A stretch of 64,000 nucleotides of DNA. Source: an uncultured Sutterella sp. Its GTDB lineage: Bacteria > Pseudomonadota > Gammaproteobacteria > Burkholderiales > Burkholderiaceae_F. Below are positions 17,603 through 28,242 of this stretch, piece after piece. The DNA lies in contig CALXXT010000061.1 in NCBI GenBank assembly GCA_944392755.1, forward strand, positions 1-64,000. The letters run 5' to 3'. Position 1 is the first letter of the stretch; each line of letters starts with the position of its first letter. The translations under genes were made by a program, and so were the position numbers. The notes beneath the pieces were generated by a model. It saw only the letters and a list, made by a program, of their open reading frames with translations, was not told the origin of the DNA and ran no database searches.

Positions 17603-18613
17603 ATGACGGCAGAAGCCGGCGAATTTCAAATCATCGAGCGCTTCTTCACGCACGAGGCGTTCGGCGCCTGGAAGAGTCAGGGCGTGGGCGACGACTGCGC
17701 GATCATCGATGCGGGCGCGGCGCGCCTGGCCGTGACCTGCGACATGATGGCCTTGGGCACGCACTTTCTGCCCGACGCCGATCCCGAGAACGTCGGGTAC
17801 AAGGCGCTCGCCGTCAATCTGTCGGATCTGGCCGCGGCGGGCGCAACGCCGCGCGCCTTCTTCCTCTCGATCGGACTGCCCCGCCGCGACGACGGGTGGC
17901 TCGCCGATTTCTCCCGCGGCCTCATGGGTCTGGCCGCCGAAACGGGGTGCGCGCTCTTGGGCGGCGACACGACGCGCACGCCCGAAGTGAACGGCCGGCG
18001 TGCCCCCGCCGTCATATCGATCACGGCGATGGGGGATCTTCCCGCCGGGCTCGGCCTCACGCGCGCGGGTGCGCGTCCGGGCGACGACGTTTGGGTTTCG
18101 GGCACCGTGGGCGACGCCTATGCGGCGCTCAAGTGCCGCTGGGGGCATTGGTCGGTGATGCCCGACGCGCTTCCGGATCTTTGCCGCCGGATGGACCGAC
18201 CGACGCCGAGGCTCGCGCTCGGCCGCGCGCTTCTCGGCGTGGCGAGCGCCGCGGCGGACGTCTCCGACGGACTTCTCGCCGACCTCGGACATATTCTCGA
18301 GCGTTCGCACGTCGGCGCCGAGATCGACTGGGAGCGCATTCCCGTTTCGACCGCGCTGAAGAGCCTCACGATGCCGCGCCAGCACGAAGCGGCGCTCGCG
18401 GGCGGCGACGACTACGAGCTCGTCTTCACGGCGCCGGCCGCCGCGGCCGACCGCGTCCTTGAGGCGGGGCTCGCCGCCGCGACCCCGGTGACGCGCATCG
18501 GCCGCATCACGGAGCGCAAGGGCTCGAGCGTCGTCGTGCGCGCTCACGGACTTCCGATCGCCGTCGAGCGCACGGGGTTCGACCATTTCTCAGGCGCGCC
18601 GGACCATGCTTGA
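17603..18613 (+). CDS. thiL: Thiamine-monophosphate kinase
   Basis: 336 residues. ThiL phosphorylates TMP to the active cofactor TPP. GVGDDCAII (Mg-ATP aspartates), VNLSDLAAAGATP, LLGGDTTRT, DVSDGLLADLGHI and AGGDDYELVF are the conserved AIR-synthase-fold motifs. ATG 17603 follows GGAGG at a good distance. Its 3' end overlaps pgpA by 8 nt, giving coupled translation. Confidence 0.95.
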   Translation: MTAEAGEFQIIERFFTHEAFGAWKSQGVGDDCAIIDAGAARLAVTCDMMALGTHFLPDADPENVGYKALAVNLSDLAAAGATPRAFFLSIGLPRRDDGWLADFSRGLMGLAAETGCALLGGDTTRTPEVNGRRAPAVISITAMGDLPAGLGLTRAGARPGDDVWVSGTVGDAYAALKCRWGHWSVMPDALPDLCRRMDRPTPRLALGRALLGVASAAADVSDGLLADLGHILERSHVGAEIDWERIPVSTALKSLTMPRQHEAALAGGDDYELVFTAPAAAADRVLEAGLAAATPVTRIGRITERKGSSVVVRAHGLPIAVERTGFDHFSGAPDHA

Positions 18614-19121
18614 AAAGTACAGCTCGAAGAATCCCGCGAACCGCGTGCGCCTCACGGCGCGCTTCGCCTTCTCGACGCCTGCGCACGTCGTCGCGACCTT
18701 TTTCGGCGCGGGCGTGCTTCGGCCGGCGCCCGGGACCTGGGGAACGCTCGCCGGCGCGCTCGTCTACGCGCTTCTCGCGGGGGCCGTGCCTCCGGCCGCA
18801 TGGGCCGCCGCCGCGGCCGTGCTCTTCCTTCTGGGCGTCTGGGCGAGCGGGCGCACGGCCGAAGACCTCGGCGTTGCGGATCACGGCGGCATCGTCGTCG
18901 ACGAAGTTGCCGCCATCTGGCTCGTCTGCGCCTTCGTGCCGCAGGAGCCCCTCTGGTGGGCGGCCGCCTTCGCCGCCTTTCGGGTTTTCGACATTCTCAA
19001 GATCTGGCCGGGCAGCTGGCTCGACCGGCACGTGAAGGGAGGGTTCGGCGTCATGGTCGACGACCTTGCGGCCGCCTTTTACGCCTGCGCCTTTCTTTAT
19101 ATGATTCAGCTTGCGGCCTGA
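18606..19121 (+). CDS. pgpA: Phosphatidylglycerophosphatase A
   Basis: 171 residues with about four hydrophobic segments, an inner-membrane enzyme dephosphorylating PGP to phosphatidylglycerol. The signature GTWGTLAG near the N-terminus, VVDEVAAIW, FRVFDILKIWPGSWLD and GGFGVMVDDLAA are characteristic. The thiL-pgpA-pncC order is standard in beta- and gammaproteobacteria. Confidence 0.95.
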   Translation: MLEKYSSKNPANRVRLTARFAFSTPAHVVATFFGAGVLRPAPGTWGTLAGALVYALLAGAVPPAAWAAAAAVLFLLGVWASGRTAEDLGVADHGGIVVDEVAAIWLVCAFVPQEPLWWAAAFAAFRVFDILKIWPGSWLDRHVKGGFGVMVDDLAAAFYACAFLYMIQLAA

Positions 19122-19152
19122 GCGCGGCCGCGCATCATCGGATGAACGGGAC

Positions 19153-19698
19153 ATGGAATTTGAATCGCTTCGCCAGGAAATCGAACTCTCCGCGCAGCTC
19201 CTGGGCTCGCTTCTCGTCGAAAAGCGCCGGGTGGCGGCTGCCGCCGAAAGCTGCACCGGAGGCCTTCTTTCGGCGGCGATGACGAGCATTCCCGGGTCCT
19301 CGGCCTGGTTCGACCGCGGATTCGTCACCTACGACGTGCGCGCCAAGACCGAAATGCTCGACGTCGCGCCCGAGCTCATTCAGCGCGAAGGCGTCGTGAG
19401 CGAAGCGGTCGCGAAGGCCATGGCGCGCGGCGCCGTCGCGCGGAGCGCCGCCGACATCGCCGTCGGCATCACGGGCGTCGCGGGGCCGGGCGGCGGGACG
19501 CCGCAGACGCCCGTCGGCACGGTGGCGATCGGCTGGAGCGAGCGCGACTACGACGGCGCCGTCATCACGACGGCGCGCACGATTCTCGTGCCGGGGTCGC
19601 GCACCTTCGTGCGGCTCGTTGCCGTGCGCACCGCCATTCAGGGCATGATGGCGCTCCTCGAATACGAGGATCCGGCGCTCATGCCCTGCGAATATTGA
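19153..19698 (+). CDS. pncC: Nicotinamide-nucleotide amidohydrolase PncC (CinA C-terminal domain)
   Basis: 181 residues, the stand-alone CinA C-terminal domain that deamidates NMN to NaMN for NAD recycling. AAESCTGGLLSAAMTSIPGSS and GVAGPGGGTPQTPVGTV are the active-site blocks. ATG 19153 is chosen because family homology begins there; the frame opens upstream with no homology. Confidence 0.92.
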   Translation: MEFESLRQEIELSAQLLGSLLVEKRRVAAAAESCTGGLLSAAMTSIPGSSAWFDRGFVTYDVRAKTEMLDVAPELIQREGVVSEAVAKAMARGAVARSAADIAVGITGVAGPGGGTPQTPVGTVAIGWSERDYDGAVITTARTILVPGSRTFVRLVAVRTAIQGMMALLEYEDPALMPCEY

Positions 19699-19717
19699 TT
19701 CTTCTCATCACCTCACC

Positions 19718-21040
19718 ATGCAGACCTGGCTCGACATTGCGCTTCTTCTTTTTCTCATCGCCCTCAACGGGCTTTTCGCCATGAGCGAAATCGCGCTCGT
19801 GACGAGCCGCCGGGCGCGCCTTCAGGTGCTCGAAGAGGAGGGCGTCGGCGGCGCCTCTCGCGCGCTGGAGCTCAACGGCGACCCGACGCGGGCGCTCTCG
19901 ACGATCCAGGTCGGCATCACGTCGATCGGGATCCTCTCGGGCATCGTCGGCGAATCGGCCTTGGCCGAACCCGCCGCGCGGCTCTTGGGCCCGCTTTTCG
20001 GCCTCTCGCCCGAGACGGCGAAGGCGATCGGACTCGTTCTCGTGGTGGTCGTCGTCACCTATGCGTCGATCGTTCTCGGCGAACTCGTTCCGAAGCGGCT
20101 CGGACAGTTCGACGCCGAGCGGCTCGCCTGCCGCGTCGCGCCCCCGATTCACGCGCTCAGCGTCGTGGCCGCTCCCTTCGTGCAGCTTCTGAGCGTTTCG
20201 ACGCGGGGCATTCTGAAGCGCCTTGGCCTCGGCGACGCGCAGGAGGCGAAGGTGACCGAAGAGGAGATCCACGCCATGATCGACGAAGGCGAGGAATCGG
20301 GCGTCATCGAGACGGCCGAGCGCGACATGGTGCGCAACGTCTTCCGGCTCGACGACCGTCAGGTGGGCTCCCTGATGACGCCGAGGAGCGACATCGACTG
20401 GATCGATCTTGAGGATCCGGACGAGAAGAACATCGAGCTCATCCGCGCTTCGAAGCGCTCGCGTCTTCCCGTCTGCGAAGGCTCGCTCGACAACGTGAAG
20501 GGCTTCTGCACGACGCGCACGCTCCTGCAGCAGATGATGGAGTCGGGCAAGCCCGACTTCAGCACGAATCTGACGCCCGCCTCCTACGTGCCGGAGTCGC
20601 TGACCGGCATGGAGCTTCTCGAGCACTTCCGCCGCACGGACCTGCCGATCGCGCTCGTCGTCGACGAATACGGCGAAGTGCAGGGGCTCGTCACGCCCCG
20701 CGACGTGCTCGAGGCGATCGCGGGCGAATTCAAGCCCGAAAAGCCGGGCGAAGCCTGGGCGAACCGGCGTGAGGACGGCTCGTGGCTGCTTGACGGCATC
20801 ATTCCGGTGCCGGAAATGAAGGACGCGCTCGGCCTGAAGCACGTGCCCGACGAGGCGGGCACCCGCTACAACACGCTCGCGGGCATGATGATGCTGCTGC
20901 TTGGGCGGCTGCCGCGCGAAGGCGACGTCGCCGAGTGGGAGGGGTGGCGCTTCGAAGTCGTCGACATGGACGGGAGGCGCGTCGACAAGGTGCTCGCTTC
21001 GAAGGGACTCGTCGCGTCTTCGGCGAAGAAGGCGGACTGA
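19718..21040 (+). CDS. CorC/HlyC-family membrane protein (DUF21 + CBS pair)
   Basis: 440 residues. A DUF21/CNNM membrane domain (~1-190, about four helices) precedes a CBS pair (~205-335) and a C-terminal CorC_HlyC domain (~350-435). The family is linked to Mg/Co efflux or ion resistance; 'hemolysin' is a historical label. It is closest in layout to YfjD/YtfL-type proteins. It starts 20 nt after pncC and converges on pyrF. Confidence 0.88.
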   Translation: MQTWLDIALLLFLIALNGLFAMSEIALVTSRRARLQVLEEEGVGGASRALELNGDPTRALSTIQVGITSIGILSGIVGESALAEPAARLLGPLFGLSPETAKAIGLVLVVVVVTYASIVLGELVPKRLGQFDAERLACRVAPPIHALSVVAAPFVQLLSVSTRGILKRLGLGDAQEAKVTEEEIHAMIDEGEESGVIETAERDMVRNVFRLDDRQVGSLMTPRSDIDWIDLEDPDEKNIELIRASKRSRLPVCEGSLDNVKGFCTTRTLLQQMMESGKPDFSTNLTPASYVPESLTGMELLEHFRRTDLPIALVVDEYGEVQGLVTPRDVLEAIAGEFKPEKPGEAWANRREDGSWLLDGIIPVPEMKDALGLKHVPDEAGTRYNTLAGMMMLLLGRLPREGDVAEWEGWRFEVVDMDGRRVDKVLASKGLVASSAKKAD

Positions 21041-21068
21041 TCGGCGGCGTCGAAGCCTCCCGGAAGCC

Positions 21069-21101
21069 CAAAAAAAGGCAGCGCGGCGAGGCCGCGCTGC
21101 C
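21069..21101 (-). terminator. Intrinsic terminator of pyrF
   Basis: GGCAGCGCGGC (21077-21087) and GCCGCGCTGCC (21091-21101) form an 11-bp stem with a 3-nt loop. The T tract (21070-21076) lies on the minus-strand downstream side. Confidence 0.88.
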
Positions 21102-21154
21102 GGAAGGTTCGCTAGCCGGATGATCTTCCGGCCTCGGCGTCCGAGCGGACGGAA

Positions 21155-21976
21155 TCAGGAGCGGCGCCGCGCCGCATTGATCGCGTCGCGCGTCTTCATC
21201 GCCGCGTCCCGGGCCGCCTTGACCCAGTTCGAGCCCGAGCTTGCATAGAGAATCGCCCGGCCCGAGTTGATGACCATGCCCGTGCCGTCCGGACTCTGGC
21301 CGGCCTTGACGCAGGCGTCGATGTCGCCGCCCTGCGCGCCGATGCCGGGCACGAGAAGGGGAATGTCGGGCGCAATCCGCCGCACGGCTTCGAGCTCGTG
21401 CGGATAGGTGGCTCCGACGACAAGGCCCAGCTCGCCCGTGCGGTTCCAGGGGCCCGCGACGAGGCGCGCCACATGCTCGAAGAGGCGCTCTTCGCCCAAG
21501 GAGAGCATCTGGAGCTCATCGCCGCTCTTGTTCGACGTGCGGCAGAGAATGAAGGCGCCCTTTTCCGGATGGCGCAGGTAGGGCTCCACCGCGTCGAACC
21601 CCATGTAGGGCGCGACGGTGGTGCAGTCCGCGCCGAAGCGCTCGAAGGCTTCGAGCGCGTAGTGCTCGGCCGTGGAGCCGATGTCGCCGCGCTTGGCGTC
21701 GAGAATGACCGGGATGCCGGGATGCGCCTCGTGAATGTAGGCGATGAGATCCTCGAGTTCGGCTTCGGCTCGGCGTGAGGCGAAGTAGGCGATCTGCGGC
21801 TTGAAGGCGCAGACGAGGTCTGCGGTGGCATCCACGATTTCGCGGCAGAAGTCGAAGATCGGACGTTCGGCGCCTTGAAGCGCCTTCGGGAAACGCGCCG
21901 GATTCGGGTCGAGTCCGACGCAGAGGAGGGAATCCGCGCCTTCCCAGCGGCGGCGGAGCATCTCGGTGAACTTCAT
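21155..21976 (-). CDS. pyrF: Orotidine-5'-phosphate decarboxylase (subfamily 2)
   Basis: A 273-residue TIM barrel performing the last step of UMP synthesis. CVGLDPNPARFP, FKPQIAYFA and the catalytic DAKRGDIGSTAEHYA are seen. The length and LDPNP pattern place it in the longer PyrF subfamily 2. ATG 21976 (MKFTEML) has GGAAG upstream; the frame extends further without homology. It lies leftward of groL. Confidence 0.94.
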   Translation of the reverse strand: MKFTEMLRRRWEGADSLLCVGLDPNPARFPKALQGAERPIFDFCREIVDATADLVCAFKPQIAYFASRRAEAELEDLIAYIHEAHPGIPVILDAKRGDIGSTAEHYALEAFERFGADCTTVAPYMGFDAVEPYLRHPEKGAFILCRTSNKSGDELQMLSLGEERLFEHVARLVAGPWNRTGELGLVVGATYPHELEAVRRIAPDIPLLVPGIGAQGGDIDACVKAGQSPDGTGMVINSGRAILYASSGSNWVKAARDAAMKTRDAINAARRRS

Positions 21977-22061
21977 GAGAAAGAACTTCCGATGGGTGTG
22001 GAGATGGGTATTGTCGGCAAGTCCGCGGGGGGCGGTCAAGGCCGTCCGAGGATCGACGCAA

Positions 22062-22096
22062 GAAAAGGGCGGAGCTCTTTTGGGAGCTTCGCCCTC
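22062..22096 (-). terminator. Intrinsic terminator of groESL
   Basis: AGGGCGGAGCTC (22066-22077) pairs with GGAGCTTCGCCCT (22083-22095) through one wobble. The minus-strand product is followed by a TTTTCTT tract. Confidence 0.75.
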
Positions 22097-22165
22097 TTCA
22101 ATCGTTCGGCGAAGAATTCGCGCTTCCCGGAAGGGCGGCCGCAGCCGCCCCCTCGAAGGCGTGAA

Positions 22166-23803
<1,638 letters not shown>

Positions 23804-23853
23804 TCATCCTTCCTAAAGTCAAAATCGATTGATGTGAGAATGCGGATCGCGCG

Positions 23854-24141
23854 TTATTCGAGAACGCCCATGATGTCTTCTTCACGCATCACGAGGAGCT
23901 CTTCGCCGTCAACCTTGACGGTCTGGCCGGAGTACTTGCCGAAGAGCACGCGGTCGCCCACCTTGACGTCCGGGGCGATGATGCGGCCGGCTTCGTCGCG
24001 CTTGCCCGGGCCCACGGCGATCACTTCGCCCTGATCGGGCTTCTCGCCGGCCGTGTCCGGAATGACGATGCCGAAGGCGGTCGTCGTTTCGGCTTCAAGA
24101 CGCTTGATGATGACGCGGTCATGCAAAGGACGGATCTGCAT
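23854..24141 (-). CDS. groS: 10 kDa co-chaperonin GroES
   Basis: 95 residues starting [14 protein letters not shown], with the mobile loop ([12 protein letters not shown]) that docks on GroEL and the [13 protein letters not shown] barrel end. ATG 24141 is chosen because GGAG lies 8-9 nt upstream and family alignments begin there; an in-frame ATG at 24156 is rejected. groL follows after 53 nt. Confidence 0.97.
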   Translation of the reverse strand: MQIRPLHDRVIIKRLEAETTTAFGIVIPDTAGEKPDQGEVIAVGPGKRDEAGRIIAPDVKVGDRVLFGKYSGQTVKVDGEELLVMREEDIMGVLE

Positions 24142-24253
24142 TTCTGAAATCTCCAAAGATCTTCACGAGGCGGCCGCCTCAAGGCGGCCCTTCATGTAAA
24201 AGTTCGTGCGGGCGCGGCCGCTCCGATGGGGCTTCCGCTACCATTTAACCCCT

Positions 24254-24281
24254 ATATGGGGATGGTCCTGAATTTTTCAAG
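24254..24281 (-). promoter_or_regulatory. Sigma32 heat-shock promoter of groES-groL
   Basis: On the minus strand CTTGAAA (24281-24275), a 13-bp spacer and CCCCATAT (24261-24254) match the sigma32 consensus (CTTGAAA, CCCCATNT) at every defined base. Transcription should start near 24247, giving a ~105-nt leader. No CIRCE inverted repeat is evident, so RpoH rather than HrcA control is suggested. Confidence 0.88.
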
Positions 24282-24319
24282 CGTCCCCGTGAAAACTTTT
24301 TTGTTCGGGGGGCTCCTAG

Positions 24320-25876
24320 ATGCATTTCGGGAAGTGCGCCGCGCGTTCGGTCATCCTCTTGGCGGCCTTTGCCGCCGCGGTTCCATCGGCATGGAGCGCG
24401 GCGTCCGATTCCTCCGTGCCCGCGGAAATCGCGCGTGCGGCCCGCCGCTGGCGCGTCGACCTGAAGGACGTCGTGATCTCGGTGGTGCCGCTCGACGGGG
24501 CCCGCTCGCCGAAGGAAGCGGCCGCGCGCAAGCCCCGATATGCGCTTCACGCCGATCGGGCGGATCGGCCCGCATCGACCGCAAAGCTCGTCACGACGCT
24601 CGTCGCGCTCGAGGAGCTCGGCGCCTCCTGGCGCTGGAAAACCACCTTCTACGCTGCGGGCCGCCCCGACGCCGAAGGACGCCTCAAGGGTCCCCTCTAC
24701 CTTCGCGGGACGGGCGACCCGACGCTGGTGGTTGAGGACTATGCCCTTGAGCTGAGGCGTCTTGCCGCCATCGGCGTGAAGCACATCGAGGGCGACCTCG
24801 TCATCGACCGAAGCGCCTTCAACGTGCCGAAGTTCGACAGCGCCGCCTTCGACGGACGCGCTTCGCGGCCCTACAACCTCGGCCCCGACGCGACGCTCCT
24901 CAACTACCGAAACCTTGCGCTCGAGCTCATCCCCGACCGCGAGGCGGGCGTTGCCCGCATCTCCGCCCTTCCGCCTCTCTCGGGGGTTCGGATCCCGAAA
25001 GAGGTGAAGCTGACGAAGGGCGCCTGCGGAGACTGGAAGACGAAGCTCGGCTACCGGATCGACGCGCTCGAGTCGGGCGAGAAGCGCGTGCGCTTCACGG
25101 GAGGTCTGCCCGCGGCCTGCGGCCCCAAGGCGTTCAACGTGATTTCCTTCGCGCCGAACGAATACGCCGAGCGCATGACGCGCGCCCTCTGGGCGCGCGA
25201 CGGGCGCACCTGGACGGGGCGCGTCGTCGAAGGCCGCGTGCCGGCGGATGCGAAGCCTCTTCTCGTGCGGCAGAGCCCGTCCCTTTCCGAAGTGGCCGAA
25301 CTCACGAACAAGTGGTCGAACAACATCATGGCGCGCCACATTTTCCTCTCGCTCGGCGCCAAGCGCGCGGCCGACGCGCTCGAGCGGCGCCCCGCACCCG
25401 AGAAGCCTTCGCCCTGGAAGGCGTTTCCCGAAGGCGGAACGCTTGAAGGGAGCCGGCGGATCGTCGCCGAGTGGCTCGCCGCGCGCGGCATTCCCGCCGA
25501 CAAGGTCTACATCGAGAACGGCTCGGGCCTCTCGCGCGAAACCCGCGTCACGGGCCGAGTCATGACTCAGATTCTCGCCGCGGGCTGGGCCGGTCCCTTC
25601 ATGCCCGAGTACCTGGCGTCGCTTCCGATCAGCGGGATGGACGGCACCATGTTCAGGCGCAGGACCGCGCGCGGAGAAGGCCGCATCAAGACGGGGTTCC
25701 TGCGCGACGTGCGCAGCGTCGGCGGGTACGTCCATGCACGCTCCGGCGAACGCTACGCGCTTTACGCAAGCGTGCGCGGCGCGAAGAACATGCCGGGCGG
25801 CATCGCCTTCCTCGACAGCGTGATCGACTGGGTCTACAAGCTTCCCGCCGCAGGGAAGGCGAAGCCTTCGTCCTGA
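24320..25876 (+). CDS. dacB: D-alanyl-D-alanine carboxypeptidase/endopeptidase (PBP4, family S13)
   Basis: 518 residues. A signal peptide (~1-27, ending AWSA) exports it to the periplasm. The active-site Ser86-Thr-Ala-Lys89 (STAK), a SNN triad in KWSNNIMARH and KTG in GRIKTGFLRDV are all present, with the large domain inserted between the first two motifs typical of S13. It trims stem peptides and cleaves cross-links. It is divergent from groES; the two promoter regions overlap. Confidence 0.93.
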   Translation: MHFGKCAARSVILLAAFAAAVPSAWSAASDSSVPAEIARAARRWRVDLKDVVISVVPLDGARSPKEAAARKPRYALHADRADRPASTAKLVTTLVALEELGASWRWKTTFYAAGRPDAEGRLKGPLYLRGTGDPTLVVEDYALELRRLAAIGVKHIEGDLVIDRSAFNVPKFDSAAFDGRASRPYNLGPDATLLNYRNLALELIPDREAGVARISALPPLSGVRIPKEVKLTKGACGDWKTKLGYRIDALESGEKRVRFTGGLPAACGPKAFNVISFAPNEYAERMTRALWARDGRTWTGRVVEGRVPADAKPLLVRQSPSLSEVAELTNKWSNNIMARHIFLSLGAKRAADALERRPAPEKPSPWKAFPEGGTLEGSRRIVAEWLAARGIPADKVYIENGSGLSRETRVTGRVMTQILAAGWAGPFMPEYLASLPISGMDGTMFRRRTARGEGRIKTGFLRDVRSVGGYVHARSGERYALYASVRGAKNMPGGIAFLDSVIDWVYKLPAAGKAKPSS

Positions 25877-25882
25877 TGGAGA

Positions 25883-25913
25883 AAGAGCCCGAAGGCGCTT
25901 GCCCCGGGCTCTT
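25883..25913. terminator. Bidirectional terminator between dacB and dsbD
   Basis: AAGAGCCCG (25883-25891) and CGGGCTCTT (25905-25913) form a 9-bp stem between convergent genes. The T runs are short. Confidence 0.65.
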
Positions 25914-25936
25914 CGGAGTGAATGCGGGCGTCGCGG

Positions 25937-28132
25937 CTACGGCGCGCGGACCGCTTCGAGCACGATTTCGGCCGTGAGAAGTTCGGGGAGCACGTCGATG
26001 CGCCCGTCCGGGCGGTAGATGAGGTAGAGCGGCACGCCGCTGCGGCCGAACTGCGCGAGCACTTCGGCGATTTCCGCGTTGCGGTTCGTCCAGTCGGCGA
26101 CGAGCTTCACGTAGCCGCGCTCGTCCATCGCGCGCTCGACCTCGGCGCGGTGGAGCGCCGTCAGCTTGTTGGCCTGGCAGGTGACGCACCAGGCGGCCGT
26201 GAAGTCGACGAAGACGGGGCGCCCCGACGCGCGGGCCTCTTCGAGCGTCTTGGGGCTCCAGCGCTGCCAGCCGTCCGCCGCGGGAGCGGACGCCTCGGCC
26301 TGCCGCTCGAAGGCGCCGGAACCGGCTGCGGCGACGCCGAGAAGGGCGACGGCCGCCATGACGGCCATGAGCGCGCGGCTCGCCGAGCGCCCCCACTGCC
26401 GGCGCCCCATCTGCCAGAGGAGAACGCCGAGGGCGGAGACCGCGCACACGACGGCGACGAGTCCGAGAAGCTCCACCTGCTTCGAGAGCACCCAGCCGAG
26501 CCAGAGGACGGCCGCGGCCATCGGAACGGCCATGACGCGGCGGAAGACCTCCATCCACGGACCGGGCTTCGGGAGCTTCTTCGCCCAGAAGGGGACGATC
26601 GTGAGCAGGAGCCACGGGAAGGCCATGCCGAAGCCGAGCGCGGCGAAGACGAGGAGCGCCTCGGCCGCCGGCTGCGTGAGCGCGTAGCCGAGCGCCGCTC
26701 CCATGAAGGGCGCCGTGCAGGGGCTCGCGACGACGACGGCGAGAATGCCGGTCGCGAAGGATCCGCCCACGCCCGTCGTTGGCGCGCGGCGCGCCAGACG
26801 GCTGTCGGCGGCCGTCGCGCCCCAGGTGAATTCGAAGAGTCCGAGAAGATTGAAGACGATCGCGGCAAAGAGAAGCATGAGGAGCGCGACCACGGCGGGC
26901 GACTGAAGCTGGAATCCCCAGCCGACGGCGCCTCCGGCGCTTCGCAGCGCAAGAAGCGTTCCCGAGAGCGCCAGCATCGTGACGAGGACCCCGGCCGTGA
27001 AGGCGATGCCGTGCGTCCAGAGCCGTCCGCCCTTCTGCGCGCCTTCGACGAGCTGCAGGAGCTTGAGCGACAGCACCGGGAAAACGCAGGGCATAAGGTT
27101 CAGAATGAGGCCGCCGAGGAAGGCGAAGAGAGCCGAGGCGGGGATGGAGGCGCCTTGGGGGGCGGCTGCGGGGGCGGCGCTCGTCGGCAGGGGCTCGGGC
27201 GCTCCGGGGGCCGCCTTGACGGCGCCCTTTCCGAGCGGCACCTCGGTTTCGATCGCCCAGCCGCCCTTCTCGGGTCCGCCCTCGGCGACGAGGACGCCGC
27301 GGATCGATTCGGCGGGCTTTTGGGCGAAGAGGGCGTCGGCCGTGAGGTAGATGGAGGCGCCTGCGGGCAAGCCCCCTTCGGGCGCGCGGCGGAACTCAGC
27401 GCGCGGCGCATGCGCGAGCGAGAGGACGTCCGGCTGCGTCGGGTAGAAGTCGAGCGCGCGCGGCGCAAATGCCTCCGCGGCAAGGTCGATTCGGATGCGG
27501 TCCTCCTCCATGACGGCGGTGAGCCGGGCCCGATCGGCGGGCACCCTTTCGGGCACGAGCGAAAGCGCGGCGCGGACCGCCTCGGCGTCGTCCGAATCCT
27601 TGCCGTTCACGGCGATCGGCAGCCGAATCGAGGCAACGGCCGTTTCGGGCACGCACATGTCGCGGCAGGCCAGATACTCCACGCGGACCTTCACTTCGGC
27701 GCGCTGGACGCCGGGAAAGCGGGGCACGTCGACCGTGAAGGGAAAGAGCGTCACGCCGTCGTAGACGAAGCTCTCGATGCCGGCGGCGCGGCTTCGGTGC
27801 GGGAGCGGAAAGGCGGGCTCCGAAGCCTTGAGATCCTTGGGAAGCGTGAAGCTGAAGCGCGGCGGCAGTCCCGCATCGCCCGGCATTTTCCAGTAGGTGT
27901 GCCAGCCGTCATCGTGCGTGAAGCGCACGGCCAGACGGTTGACGCCCTGAGGCGTGAGCGTGGTTTTCTCCGCGACGAGCTCGACCTTCACGTGCGGCGC
28001 GGGCTTCTCGGCGCGCTTTGCGGCGTCCGCGGCGTCGAGCCAGCCCGTGTCGGACGTGGCGGCCGAGGCGGAATGGGTGAGGAAGAGGGCGAAGAGGAGC
28101 GCGGCGCGGCCGAGATGTCGAAAGAGGTTCAT
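25937..28132 (-). CDS. dsbD: Protein-disulfide reductase, DsbD/ScsB family
   Basis: 731 residues: signal peptide (~1-24), a long periplasmic domain (~25-340) of the ScsB type (HTYWKMPGDAGLP) with the redox pair LACRDMC, an eight-helix membrane domain with Cys in LMPCVFP and SPCTAPFMG, and a C-terminal thioredoxin domain with WCVTC. It carries electrons from cytoplasmic thioredoxin to periplasmic proteins. The N-terminal domain favours ScsB-like over classical DsbD. The start codon has no clear Shine-Dalgarno and lies only ~6 nt past the hemL terminator. Confidence 0.9.
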   Translation of the reverse strand: MNLFRHLGRAALLFALFLTHSASAATSDTGWLDAADAAKRAEKPAPHVKVELVAEKTTLTPQGVNRLAVRFTHDDGWHTYWKMPGDAGLPPRFSFTLPKDLKASEPAFPLPHRSRAAGIESFVYDGVTLFPFTVDVPRFPGVQRAEVKVRVEYLACRDMCVPETAVASIRLPIAVNGKDSDDAEAVRAALSLVPERVPADRARLTAVMEEDRIRIDLAAEAFAPRALDFYPTQPDVLSLAHAPRAEFRRAPEGGLPAGASIYLTADALFAQKPAESIRGVLVAEGGPEKGGWAIETEVPLGKGAVKAAPGAPEPLPTSAAPAAAPQGASIPASALFAFLGGLILNLMPCVFPVLSLKLLQLVEGAQKGGRLWTHGIAFTAGVLVTMLALSGTLLALRSAGGAVGWGFQLQSPAVVALLMLLFAAIVFNLLGLFEFTWGATAADSRLARRAPTTGVGGSFATGILAVVVASPCTAPFMGAALGYALTQPAAEALLVFAALGFGMAFPWLLLTIVPFWAKKLPKPGPWMEVFRRVMAVPMAAAVLWLGWVLSKQVELLGLVAVVCAVSALGVLLWQMGRRQWGRSASRALMAVMAAVALLGVAAAGSGAFERQAEASAPAADGWQRWSPKTLEEARASGRPVFVDFTAAWCVTCQANKLTALHRAEVERAMDERGYVKLVADWTNRNAEIAEVLAQFGRSGVPLYLIYRPDGRIDVLPELLTAEIVLEAVRAP

Positions 28133-28137
28133 GGTTC

Positions 28138-28173
28138 AAAAAGGGGAGGCGCCGATCGTGCGGAGCGCCTCCC
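28138..28173 (-). terminator. Intrinsic terminator of hemL
   Basis: GGGAGGCGC (28144-28152) and GCGCCTCCC (28165-28173) form a 9-bp stem, followed on the minus strand by CCTTTTT. It ends 6 nt before the dsbD start codon. Confidence 0.8.
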
Positions 28174-28242
28174 TCTGCTTGGCGTGAAGGAACCGGCGGG
28201 GTCCTTCGCGGTCGGACCGGAGCCGGCTGCGTCGGGCGAGCC

